DNA of 64,000 bases from Tubulanus polymorphus. Lineage: Eukaryota; Nemertea; Palaeonemertea; Tubulaniformes; Tubulanidae. The position numbers and the translations under genes are program-made. The notes under the pieces were generated by a model that was not told where the DNA came from, searched no databases, and saw only the letters and a program-made list of their open reading frames with translations. The stretch lies in assembly GCF_964204645.1 (NCBI RefSeq), contig NC_134032.1:7063175-7127174 (forward strand), written 5' to 3'. Every line of letters begins with the position of its first letter. Within the stretch, counting starts at the first letter, position 1. Shown here piece by piece: positions 21,577 to 31,394 of the stretch.

Positions 21577-21881
21577 ATACTTGGGTTATCATTATACCGT
21601 ATTCAGGTGCTTTCTAACCCCGCTTGTGTCTTTTGCGCAGTACGAGCATCTGTATTCCTGATTCGAGTGACTCGAATCGTACCAGCACGGTCTCATATTA
21701 GCCAGTTCGGATATATCTTCTGTAAAATTAATGTCTTTCAATTTTTTTCCATTGTTCCAATGTTAGTTTTACGTCGCATCTAGTCGGATTTACGTCGAAA
21801 AGCTCATCGTATTTTCGGATATCTACGTAATACGGTGATCGTGACTAGATCCATATATCTTGATAAAGTTCGAACGTAACA
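21577..21881 (-). pseudogene. Broken second PC4-like copy (right arm of E)
   Basis: Mirror of 14108-14412. Readable only in pieces with frameshifts, and it differs slightly from the left-arm copy. Confidence 0.65.
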
Positions 21882-22756
21882 TTTCGGCTACTATTTTAGT
21901 GCTCCAATAACAGACATCTTGGAAATGATTTGTCCTAAAACTACCCCCTTATTTATGGGTCTAAGTCAGACGACTAATTAGTTGATTAATTCTCATAGTC
22001 TAACAGTTTACTCAAAGTATTTGAGGATTCTATCACATATAATTAACGGTGTTTTTGATACTCGGGTCTAATATCACCCAGCATATAGGACCATCTGTTC
22101 GGTTTTTTCTAAACAATTTAATTACCTCAGCGCTATGAGCACTAAAAATGTTCGAATTATTGCTAGTGTAATTGGTTTGAAACCTCACACATAATTTCCC
22201 ATCTCGGACGTGTCTCCGATCTAAATCACTTAATTGCCTTCGTCTTCCACATATAATTAATGGTGTTTGGATACTATCGACCCATCTGCTACTAGTCTAG
22301 GTAATTGGTTTTGCTCACACCTATTTTCCCCAATCGTGGTCATGTATTGATCTAAATCAATTAATTGCCTTCTTTGTCGGTATATGGTATCATGGGTCTG
22401 GATAGCAACGAAATGCTAGATTAACGTAACTCAGAATGAGTCAAAAATGAAATCTTTTATTCAATTAATGTTTTATTTAGTCCTAAAAAACATAAATATT
22501 TTTATAAATATTGTAGATAAACATAGGTCATATACCTATACACGAAAAAACCATAAATTTCATAAAAGATAGAAACTCACTACTTTAGTTAATCCTCTTT
22601 GGTTAGAGCGGATCTTAATGAAGTCCTGGATTAGTCATTTCGGATACTTATTTCTATCTAAGAGTTTAACGCAAACTAAATTATATAAATTGATGTATTT
22701 TACATATTTTGTTGTTCGGTTATGATATAAATATTATCTAATTAATATCTGTGAAA

Positions 22757-23584
22757 TTATACTTGGGTGATCATTACACCGTATTCAGGTGTTTTTCGTA
22801 CTCCAGAAGTGTCTTTTGCGCAGTACGGACACCTGTATTCCTGATTCGAGTGACTCGAATCATACCAACAGGGCGTCATGTTGGCTAGTTCGGGTATATC
22901 GTCATTAAAATTAATGTCTTTCAATTTTTTCCATTGTTCCAATGTTAGTTTTACACCGCATCTAGTCGGGGAAACACCGAGAGGTTCATCGAATAGATCG
23001 TATTTTCGGATATCTACGTAAATACGATGATCGTGACTAGACCTATATATTTTGATAAAATTCGTACGACCAACAGTCATTACACCCACGTATTCGATAT
23101 CTTCTTTAACGCGCGCAATTTCGTGTTCGATATCGGATTTACAAAAATCTATATGCACCCACTCTTGGAGATCGAGCGAAATACCGTTTTTAGTGGGATA
23201 CAGTTGTTTTCTTCGTTCACAGCACTCGTAGGACCGTAAATCTACACGTTTTACCCCCTGCCACGTTTTCGCACTCGCGTAAACAAGAGATCCCAGATAA
23301 TGGGGTTCGGGGTCATTGTTCCAGGTGTTACGCAAGTTCGCACTTTTCGACGGGACGGCGACAGCGTTGTCATTAACGATCGAACCTAAAAGAACAATAA
23401 AATATTATATATCAGTATACGTATGTCTTAATATTTGACGGTTTCGAATACGGGAAATAAGTAGAAACTTACTAAAGTCGAGTTTCAGCGAGGGGTGTTT
23501 TCTTTTTCTAGATTGAAGCGATGACTTTGCTTTAACTGGTGTATTAGATATTTCTAAAATACTTTGTCCGCTGGCCGAATCCAT
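22757..23584 (-). CDS. Two-domain PC4/Sub1-like coactivator protein (right arm of E)
   Basis: Mirror of the gene at 12405-13232, with exon 1 23473-23584, intron 23386-23472 and exon 2 22757-23385. The two copies differ at one residue after the second PC4 domain (Asp to Asn). Intact splice sites and open frames in both arms argue that the gene is functional or was until recently. Confidence 0.75.
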
Positions 23585-23985
23585 TATTACGATGATGTTG
23601 TATGATGTTGACGGTTCAAAGTCTCTGAGCAGAATGACTAAATTATGGATTTGCAACGCGTTTTTATTGTCAGAAAATGACTTACCCGAACTCGTTTTAT
23701 GGTTTTACATGTTACGAAATATGTTCGCCTAAACTTGTCTATGATTTCACAATAGCCGTCAAAAGAAGCCATCTTGGATTTAATCCCGCTCCCCTCTCTA
23801 TACACGCGCTCGCATAAGATTATATAATCATGGCATCATCTAGGATGACGTCACTCGCTTACACACGTACACACAAACGCACGCATGCGCACGCATCTGT
23901 ATAGGATTACGGACTAGCGCCATCTAGGATTTAACTGCGCACTCGCTTTGTTTACACTCGCATAAACGAGACGTGACTTACGAAA

Positions 23986-24552
23986 ATGTCTGGCGATTTT
24001 TTTACCGTGGAAAACATTTTCCTAAAAAAAAAAAAAAAAAAATCAACTACCACGGAACATGAAATAAATCATGTCGACTTTGAAGATATCGACTGGTCTA
24101 CCGGATTTGCGATTTGCAAATATTGTAATACGACAATTACATACGGTAGTTTTCGAGTAACGACGTGTTGCAGGAAACCGATTTGTGAAGATTGCTGGCT
24201 AGTGAACGCTCGATGGTTAGGCGTTCAACATGATTTCGAATGTCCTATCGAGAATTGCATGGCACATTTTAGGATTATCAAACATATCGCGAAAAAAGAC
24301 TGTTATCGTTGTCACGCGCAAGAGGATTTGCTTCATTGTTGTGATAAAACTATATGCTGGCCCTGTTTAAGCGAACTTAAAACGTGTGAAGGGTATGAAG
24401 AAAATTTTTGTTATAACTGCATAACTTTATTTTGTGGCATCAACACGTGTTTAGTATGTTTGGAAATAACTAAACAAAAGACAGACTGCTGCGACGTTTA
24501 TATTCACGTCTCGTGCGCCAAGGAATTCGGATTTAAACCGTGTTTAAACTAA
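23986..24552 (+). CDS. Cysteine-rich RING/treble-clef-like zinc protein (right arm of E)
   Basis: This copy has the ATG (MSGDFF) in frame through a 19-base A-run, giving 188 residues. It is otherwise identical to the left-arm copy at 11441-12016 except for a Thr/Ala change near the third Cys pair. I take this as the better guide to the true N-terminus. Confidence 0.7.
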   Translation: MSGDFFTVENIFLKKKKKKSTTTEHEINHVDFEDIDWSTGFAICKYCNTTITYGSFRVTTCCRKPICEDCWLVNARWLGVQHDFECPIENCMAHFRIIKHIAKKDCYRCHAQEDLLHCCDKTICWPCLSELKTCEGYEENFCYNCITLFCGINTCLVCLEITKQKTDCCDVYIHVSCAKEFGFKPCLN

Positions 24553-24944
24553 ATTTTAACGGTGAATAAAATGTTTTTTTTAATTGTTTTACATTGTTTT
24601 TTTAATTTTTGGTTTTCTTTGTCTCGAATTTGCCCGTACTCAGGGAAAAGCGCCATCTAGGATTTAACTTCACTTCCCCCTCACCTTCACGTACACATAT
24701 GATCTCGTAATAGCGCCATCTAGGATTCAACTTTTCCCATAAACACGCATAGGAATGCGTAAGCGCCATCTAGGATTCAATCATACCAATAAATAAATTT
24801 GGATTGAACACCGCCAATAAATTTGATTTGGATTTAACACCGCCAATAAATTGATTTGGATTTGTTGTCAATAATTTGATTTGGATTTAACGGAAAAATT
24901 TTGAATTTTCCCGCCAAAAATTTGAAATTTGAATTTCAACCGCC

Positions 24945-25062
24945 ACTTCCGGCCGCCATCTTGGATGACGTCACTTCCGGTCACCATCTTGGATTACGTC
25001 ACTTCCGGCCGCCATCTTGGATGACGTCACTTCCGGTATGACGTCATCCCTCCTCCCTCCCC
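24945..25062. promoter_or_regulatory. CRE/ETS/YY1-like motif cluster near the right end of E
   Basis: Mirror of 10925-11050, with GGCCGCCATCTTGGATGACG and CACTTCCGGTATGACGTCAT. Confidence 0.6.
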
Positions 25063-25125
25063 CCTCCTCACTCCTCCCCCTCCCTCATTGAGGTCCTGAA
25101 GTGACATTTCCTAACTACTACTGGG

Positions 25126-26050
25126 TATAGATAATACGAGTGAAAGATTTTAAAAGTTATTCATTTGTCGATTTACGTAAAAACTCAACTTATAGTCTCT
25201 TTCGATTTTGGAACGTTCTTCTTCACATGTCTTGTTATTGTTACACCTTGGATCAGTAATCATAAGGTTACACTGCACATGCACTATATCCGATACAGTT
25301 GATCAGCAAGCGTATCAACCGAATTGATTTACTAGGGAAAAGAGACATTGTCCGAACATTTATCGTTTTAACGAATTGTTCGTATCATCGTGTTCACAGT
25401 ATCAGACTACTTGTATACCGATACATTCCACTATGTTATAAGATTTAACAAAATCGTATTTAATTCAATGACAATCATGTTCCAATGACGATCACTGTTG
25501 TTGTATCCTACAAAGATATCTTTAACCGTTCAAATTATAAACAGCTCCTGCGCGTATATATTCGTCTTGAAAGTACATATTTATATGATCAATCTTATCT
25601 TCAATCTTATTTGTATAAAGAAATGAAATGTTGTGTAAACCTCATTCATCAATTTGACTTGTAAGATATAATTGAAAAAAGAAAGATTATGTATATGAAT
25701 TTTGTACAATGATCGGTGGCTATTGGCGCTCGCTTGGTCTATACGTATGGAAAAACATGCCCTCAAAAGCTGGGACATGGTCAAATTCAGTGCCAGATCC
25801 ACCCCATGAACCAGCATTACAAAATGAAGAGAGACTATGACGATGGCAGTACTTCAAATCCAGGACCCGGTACTGTTTCAGGATCTTCACATCCCATAAT
25901 CACAGTTGAGTTGTGACCAACATACTCTGATTTTCAGAAGGGAGAGTGATCAAGGGAGGGAGGGGCGGGAGGGGAGAGGGAAAGAGAACAATAATTGTAA
26001 GTTGAATTATACGGAAGTATCAATGTTTATACCCTCTCATCAACGCAAGT
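25126..26050. other. No gene recognised between E and the split transposon
   Basis: Only short open frames. A purine tract (GGGAGGGAGGGGCGGGAGGG) lies near 25955. Confidence 0.5.
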
Positions 26051-26301
26051 TGTAATCAGGCCCATAGCCAGGGCCCTTCAAGGGGGTGTGCGATATAAAC
26101 TACAAGTGGACCTAACCACGCCGGTAAAGCCAAGCGGCTTATTGTTAAAATTTATCATTGTTATCATTACTGTTACTATTATTATCATCCATTGTTATAA
26201 TAATCAGCTTTTGTGCATTTGATATTTATTATATAACTTTTGATCACCGTCAATTGTCACTTTTACTTAAAAATAATTGTAATTGCACCTTAGCATGTAT
26301 T
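26051..26301. mobile_element. Left part of a DNA transposon or MITE split by element A
   Basis: AATCAGGCCCATAGCCAGGG at 26055 resembles the complement of the tract CCCCTGGCTACGGGGTTAC at about 43601-43620. AAGCCAAGCGG occurs on both sides of element A. The simplest reading is one small transposon interrupted by A. Confidence 0.4.
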
Positions 26302-26307
26302 CATTTA
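26302..26307. repeat. Target site duplication CATTTA, left of element A
   Basis: Repeated exactly at 43313-43318. Confidence 0.9.
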
Positions 26308-26651
26308 AGTAATTAGAAAAGTGGGGTTTCAGATCAGAGGTCGAGAGGTCGAGACACCACTCATCACAGCTAGGCTCTAGTGAGAACGGACGATTGCTCT
26401 GTGACACACATATACAGTGAGTGCGCGTAACAGCAGCTGCGCGTGGATAGATCGATACAGTGAGTCTCTACTGAGAACGGTTATTAACGCGTGTGCTATT
26501 ATTGTAGTAGTACAGTGATTGCGTGTCAACTGTACCCGGATAAATAGATGCTGTGAGGCTTGGGTGAGAACGGTTAATAGCGTGTTTGTTATATACAAGG
26601 GGAAGTAATCCCCACTCATCACCACAAGTAATTTGTTTTCCTTATAAATGG
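26308..26651 (+). repeat. Left terminal inverted repeat of element A, with three iterons
   Basis: About 344 bp, ending at the ATG of the 108-residue gene and almost identical to 42969-43312. It contains a direct AGGTCGA pair near the tip and three TGAGAACGG iterons (26381, 26472, 26565) spaced 91-93 bases. Confidence 0.9.
26614..26647 (+). promoter_or_regulatory. Early-type promoter-like motif before the 108-residue gene of A
   Basis: ACTCATCACCACAAGTAATT, then a T-rich run and TTATAAATG. The terminal repeat supplies the same promoter to the polymerase at the other end. Confidence 0.6.
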
Positions 26652-26974
26652 GAGATAGAAAAGCATTCTTAGCAACAATAAATAACAGAATAAAACCAGC
26701 AAAAAAACAATTTGAAATAAAAAAGTTAGTTGATGTTACAAAAGAAATTGAACATAAAATATTGAAATTAGAAAAGATAAAAACTAAATATGGAGAGAAA
26801 GTATCAGCTAATTTAAGCTACTGTAATGTTAGTACATCACGAGAATTTAAAGTGTTTTTACCTGATAAATGGGTTACATTGAGTACGGAGGAATTGAAAG
26901 ATTTAGTAGGATTTAAAATAATATATCATGGGAAAAATGAAGACGGTCATCATGATTTAGAAATTGTTGATTAA
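26648..26974 (+). CDS. Conserved 108-residue Polinton-associated protein (element A)
   Basis: Differs from the element B copies at two residues (WVTLSTEE instead of WVSLSMEE). The start codon coincides with the inner edge of the terminal repeat. No known domain. It is the only gene of A besides the VLTF3-like gene on the plus strand, and it has the early-type motif. Confidence 0.75.
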   Translation: MGDRKAFLATINNRIKPAKKQFEIKKLVDVTKEIEHKILKLEKIKTKYGEKVSANLSYCNVSTSREFKVFLPDKWVTLSTEELKDLVGFKIIYHGKNEDGHHDLEIVD

Positions 26975-27152
26975 ATTTTTTAAAAAATAAATTAATAAAA
27001 ATAATGAATATCTAGAATCCGAAATGACTTATCTGGACAATTTAATTGCTCCGCATAGATGGTGCCATAAACAGCACCACACAGTGATAGACAAAAGTAG
27101 TGAGATATTCAATTAATTAAAAAAAATTATTTTTTTGCTTTTTTCTAAAATA

Positions 27153-27521
27153 TTAATCCATTTTTTTTATTATCAATTTTGGAATTTCAGAAGTACTTTC
27201 ATTTTTGATAGCAGTTGGTTCAGAATTACTAATATCATGAATTTTATTTGATTTCTTATACCAACTACACCCAATCAAAATGAATACAATTACAAATCCA
27301 ACTGTAAAATATAAATATTTATCAAATATTCTACTATTAGAAGGAGTAGAAATAACAATATTTTCACCATTTTTATTAACATTTTTATTACTTATTTTTT
27401 CTTTTACAGCTTTTTTATATTCTTGTGATTTAATTCCTAATTGCCGAGACCATTCAATTTGTTTCTGAGTTCTCGGTTTTTTCTTCACAGTTAATTCCTT
27501 CACTTCTTTCACCTCGCTCAT
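27153..27521 (-). CDS. Small single-pass membrane protein of element A
   Basis: 122 residues with a basic N-terminus (about 40 residues), a hydrophobic segment near residues 70-88 (FTVGFVIVFILIGCSWY) and a polar tail. Function unknown. The start overlaps the end of the next upstream gene by about 68 bases in another frame. The ATG follows CTATAATAA, a weak version of the late-type motif. Confidence 0.6.
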   Translation of the reverse strand: MSEVKEVKELTVKKKPRTQKQIEWSRQLGIKSQEYKKAVKEKISNKNVNKNGENIVISTPSNSRIFDKYLYFTVGFVIVFILIGCSWYKKSNKIHDISNSEPTAIKNESTSEIPKLIIKKMD

Positions 27522-28054
27522 TTATTATAGAAATATTTTTACTTTCAATATTTGAAAATGTTATAACTCCAGTTGATAATAATGTCATAAATCCACCTAA
27601 TTGAAATGATAAATATCCAATCCATTTATTTAATTCAGTCATAACTAAATAATCATTTTTTAAATCGGAATATAATCTATTTTCATCTTCAATTGGTAGT
27701 ATATAATTACATAATTTACTATAACCTTTTACTACATTTTCTGATATCGCGTCATTAATTTTAGCTGTTCTCGCGGCTTCATAAATCTTAAATAATCTAA
27801 TAATTTCATCTGATTTCATTGTATCTAATTCATTATAAGTTAAATTTTTACCGACAAAATTTTTACATTTTCCAGATGCTATTAATATTTCTAATTGATG
27901 TTTACAATAAAGATAATATTCATAATTATTATTTGTTGTAACATTATTTAAAGCACCATCATCTGGAGTTTGTTTCTGTTATTCCTAAATCATCTAAAGT
28001 TTTTTCAATTGGAACATCACCATTTTTAGATTTTATTTTCTTTTCACCTCCCAT
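27454..28054 (-). pseudogene. Polinton protein of unknown function, one frameshift
   Basis: The frame starts at ATG 28052-28054, just after TTATATAA of the late-type motif. It shifts once near 27970 and continues open to 27454, about 200 residues in all. The C-terminal part has one moderately hydrophobic segment (YLSFQLGGFMTLLSTGVI). No family recognised. The change is a single base, so it could be an error in the sequence. Confidence 0.55.
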
Positions 28055-28358
28055 TTATATAACAAACAAATTAGTTGTGTTGTTGCAACTAGAATTCAAC
28101 TAGAATGTAACTAGAATTCAATTAGATTAACAAGCTAGTTGAAATATTGTTATTTTTGTTTATTTCTTGTTAAATCTAGTTGATTTTTGTTCCAACTACC
28201 AATAACTAGAATTCAACTAGAATGTAAATAGAATTAAACTAGATTAACAAGCTAGTTAAAATATTGTTAAATCTATTTGATTTTTGTTACAACTACCAAT
28301 AACTAGAATTCAACTAGAATGTAACTAAATATGTAATTGATTAACAAACTAATTAAAT
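28055..28358. repeat. CAACTAGAATT repeats between two A genes
   Basis: About three direct copies of CAACTAGAATTCAACTAGAA with GATTAACAAGCTAGTT between them. The tract is related to the hairpin at 4737-4854 in element B. No gene. Confidence 0.7.
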
Positions 28359-28966
28359 TTAAATAAATTCATATTTAAATGGGTGTTGTAATCTAAATAG
28401 TAATTTTGATCTTTTAATATTTTTCAACTTATCCATATATTCATTATGTAAATCATGTGGAATAATATCATTTTCCTCAAGTGCATTTTTCATCGATTTT
28501 CTATCTTTATTGTAGAATAAAACTAGAAATCTAATGTTTTCTCTAAAGTCTTTAACAATTGAATTATATTTTTGATTTAAAACCCAAGTTGTTATCCCAA
28601 AATGTCTCCCAGAGAAAGCTAAATAGCATAACTCACTTTCTCTAACTTTTGAATCATGTAGATTAGCACAATCATCTATAATGAATAATGTATTTGATCC
28701 TTTATAAATATCAATTGCTATTTTTATACAATTATCTAAATTTTCTTTTACTGTTTAGGATCTAATATAATAAATTTATTATTCCTAGTAATATTTTTAT
28801 CATAAGTTTGATTAAATTCATATGTTGGACAAAATAATACTATATTATCAAAATAGTTTTCATAAACAGTTTCTAATAAATGTAATATAAAATAAGTTTT
28901 TCCACAATTTGTTACACCAGAAATTAACATATTATGAGGCTCAAATATGAATAATTCCTTATTCAT
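28359..28966 (-). pseudogene. FtsK/HerA-type DNA packaging ATPase, one frameshift
   Basis: The first 70 residues hold the Walker A loop (SGVTNCGKT, residues 16-24). A single-base shift at about 28757 leads into the second part with the Walker B strand LFIIDDC and the downstream GRHFGITTWVLNQ segment, as in A32-like viral packaging ATPases. The total of about 200 residues is normal for Polintons. It would drive genome packaging into the capsid. The ATG overlaps the integrase stop (TATATAAATG), so the two genes abut without a gap. The break is one missing A in a short run. Confidence 0.85.
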
Positions 28967-30094
28967 TTATATATTTTTAATTTTATTTGATAATATCCAT
29001 TCATTGAATTTATCTGGCCATCCAACCCATTTTACTAAAGAATATTTTTTTCTTTTAATAGTTTTTGTTTTTAATACTTTTTCAATTTTATATTCTTGTT
29101 CTAGATTTTCAGTAGTTAAACTTAATTCTTCTTCGTAAAAGTAGCCATCAACTTCTTCACCATCTAAATCTTCTAATTTATAGACATATGGTTTTGTTGT
29201 TATTACCTTTTTTATTTTATATATTTCTCTAGTAAAATTTCGATCGTATCCTTTATCAAATATCTTTTTATACTTAGAAATTCTAACATTTTGACCAACT
29301 TTAAATTTAGGTTCACCAAAATCATCTATAAGAAATGCTCCATATAAATTATTCCAAACAATTTCAGCATTTTCAGGTTTTCTAGCATCAATAGGTTTCA
29401 TTCCAATAGAAGAATGATAAGAATTATTATATCCTTCTATCAATTTTGGTAAAACATCAATCCATTTAAAAGTATTATTTGCTGTAAAATATTTCCACAT
29501 TCTTGTTCTTAATGTTCTATTAAATCGTTCAACAACTGCTGCTTTTTTATCTGATTTTGTTGAAAAATATTTAATATTATGATTATCTAAGAGTTCATGA
29601 ACAAGTGAATTATCAAATTCTTTTCCATCATCAAATTGTATTTTTTCTGGTTTTAGTTTATCATCCGAAAGAAATTTTCTTAAAACATTTGATGTTTGTA
29701 CAGCATCTTTTCTATAAAGTGGGAAGCTCCATATATAACGACTAAAAATATCAATTATATTCAATAACCACCAATAATCATCATTATCTTTCTTAACATT
29801 TTTCATATCAATTAAATCTCCTTGCCACTGTTGATCTACATAACTTACCATAGTTTTACGAGTTTCATATTTTCTAACAATTTTTTTATGTGTTGTATAT
29901 GTTGGTTGTTCTAACATAAATTCATTTATATCTTTGTATTTAACTAAATTTTGTGGGATTATCTTATCTAATTTATCTTGTTTTACTTGACGCCATATAA
30001 GTTTGGTAGAAGAATAAGCAACCGAACTCTCAGGGTTGTAATATAAATTTCTTAAATATTGTTCTTTAGTATTAGGAGTTTTTTTACCACTCAT
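28967..30094 (-). CDS. int: Polinton integrase (retrovirus-type DDE core with chromodomain)
   Basis: 375 residues, intact. The core holds acidic residues D93, D155 (FDDGKEF) and E189 (VVERFNRTLR), in the usual retroviral order, and a typical GYNNSYHSSIGMKP tail. A chromodomain fills residues 333-375 with aromatic residues Y335, W356 and W359. The enzyme joins the element ends to the genome and makes 6-bp staggered cuts, matching the duplications at the five elements here. The chromodomain may direct it to methylated histones. This intact gene is the obvious candidate for moving elements B, D and E in trans (inference). A TATATAAATG start follows the late-type pattern. Confidence 0.93.
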   Translation of the reverse strand: MSGKKTPNTKEQYLRNLYYNPESSVAYSSTKLIWRQVKQDKLDKIIPQNLVKYKDINEFMLEQPTYTTHKKIVRKYETRKTMVSYVDQQWQGDLIDMKNVKKDNDDYWWLLNIIDIFSRYIWSFPLYRKDAVQTSNVLRKFLSDDKLKPEKIQFDDGKEFDNSLVHELLDNHNIKYFSTKSDKKAAVVERFNRTLRTRMWKYFTANNTFKWIDVLPKLIEGYNNSYHSSIGMKPIDARKPENAEIVWNNLYGAFLIDDFGEPKFKVGQNVRISKYKKIFDKGYDRNFTREIYKIKKVITTKPYVYKLEDLDGEEVDGYFYEEELSLTTENLEQEYKIEKVLKTKTIKRKKYSLVKWVGWPDKFNEWILSNKIKNI

Positions 30095-30124
30095 TTATAT
30101 ATCCTTAATTTTAACTTTATATTT

Positions 30125-31370
30125 CTAATATTGAATACTATCTAATTGTGAATTTACAATATTTAATTGTGCGTCAGATATAATATAAATATGCATTTTA
30201 AAATTTTTGATTCCTTTATTCTTTTTCATAAATAATTGTATTCCATCTTTAGTGTTTTGTAGTTTTTTTCCAGAACCATGTAATGAATTATCCTCTGTTG
30301 TTCTAAAATCTAACCATAATGCATATTTATTACCGGTATAATAATCAATTTGATTAATGTTACAATTTTCAAATGATTTTATTTTTTCATTCATAAAATG
30401 TTTTTTAATTTCTACCCATTGATCTATCATTCTCATTCCTTGACAAAATATTTTATTCGCTATTCCTTCGATAGTTATTTCTACTTTTGTTATTTCAGGA
30501 TTATAATAATTGTCAACATTTATTGCGCCATTAGTATACGTTCCAATAGTAAAAAATATTAATATACCTTTAATAGATCTTCTAGGAAAGTTAATATTCT
30601 CATTTATTATTTCATCATTTGCATTAATAGTTACAGTTTTAAATTTATCAATATAATCATATAATAATGAAAATCCTTGATTGTATTGAGTTTGAATTAT
30701 ACTTGAAATATTTTCATCAGTTACTGTATCATATTCTAAACATATATTCGATAATTTATAACTCATATCTTTATTAACGCTAGATAATACAATTTCATTT
30801 ACAGGAGCAAATGTTATCTCAAATATAATATCTTCTTGAATTGCGTATTTATATAAAGGTGCATTATTATTTATCAATTCAAAGTCTAATGGAATTTTAT
30901 ATTTGCTTCCATATATACTTTTTATCAATTTATCTACATCATTTGTTAATATTGCGCTATTAGCTTCTGATCTTAATTTATTTTGGTTTTCTGATTGAAT
31001 TCCTTGAAATATCATATTATTTCTATTTTCTTTAGTTAACCATAAATCTTTATAATGCATAAATAAATTATAATCATCTAATGAGAACTGTTTCCGGACC
31101 AATCTTTATTGTTAACTTTTTAATCAAATATCTTCCAACATTATCAACAACATAATTATTATTATTACCGATTACTTTTATATCGGCTGATAAATAAATA
31201 CTATTTGGAACATAAAAAGTATTTTGTGTTAATCTAGGAATTCTAACATATAAAGTTTCATCGGGATTAATATTTGAAGGGTTATGAGTAATTATATGAT
31301 GTGATCTTTCTGCTTTAATAGCATTAGATATTCTATGATTCTTCAAAGGACTTATATAACTCCCACTCAT
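30125..31370 (-). pseudogene. mcp: Major capsid protein, double jelly-roll type, one frameshift
   Basis: The frame starts MSGSYISPLKNHRIS at 31370 and runs about 98 residues. It then shifts by one base near 31085 and continues open to 30125, in all about 420 residues. The order of landmarks fits Polinton/adintovirus capsid proteins: HNPSNINPDETLYVRIPRL, a VGRYLIKKLTIKIG strand, then LDDYNLFMHYKDLWLTKENR and a GIQS segment. The protein would build the icosahedral shell as trimers. Apart from this one shift the frame is clean. The late-type motif (T-run plus TAAATAAATG) precedes the ATG. Confidence 0.8.
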
Positions 31371-31392
31371 TTATTTAACAAAAAAATTAATT
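31371..31392 (-). promoter_or_regulatory. Late-type motif before the major capsid gene
   Basis: TTTTTTTGTTAAATAAATG, ending in the start codon. Confidence 0.5.
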
Positions 31393-31394
31393 AT

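Larger units (their letters stand above)
10871..25119. mobile_element. Element E: 14.2-kb Polinton-type element with two 6-kb inverted arms
   Basis: The termini read AGTAGTTAGGAAATGTCAC inwards from both sides, and the element is flanked by a perfect 6-bp ACTGGG duplication. The AGTA start and 6-bp duplication match elements A and B. The arms (10871-16877 and 19116-25119) are nearly identical inverted copies, separated by a 2.2-kb unique spacer. Each arm holds a cysteine-rich zinc protein gene, a divergent PC4-like gene, a decayed second PC4 copy and a LINE fragment. No polymerase, integrase or capsid gene is present. I infer a non-autonomous element moved by a Polinton integrase in trans; a new element class with its own undetected machinery is less likely. 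Confidence 0.8.
19116..25119 (-). repeat. Right inverted arm of element E
   Basis: Inverted copy of 10871-16877, about 6.0 kb. Confidence 0.9.
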
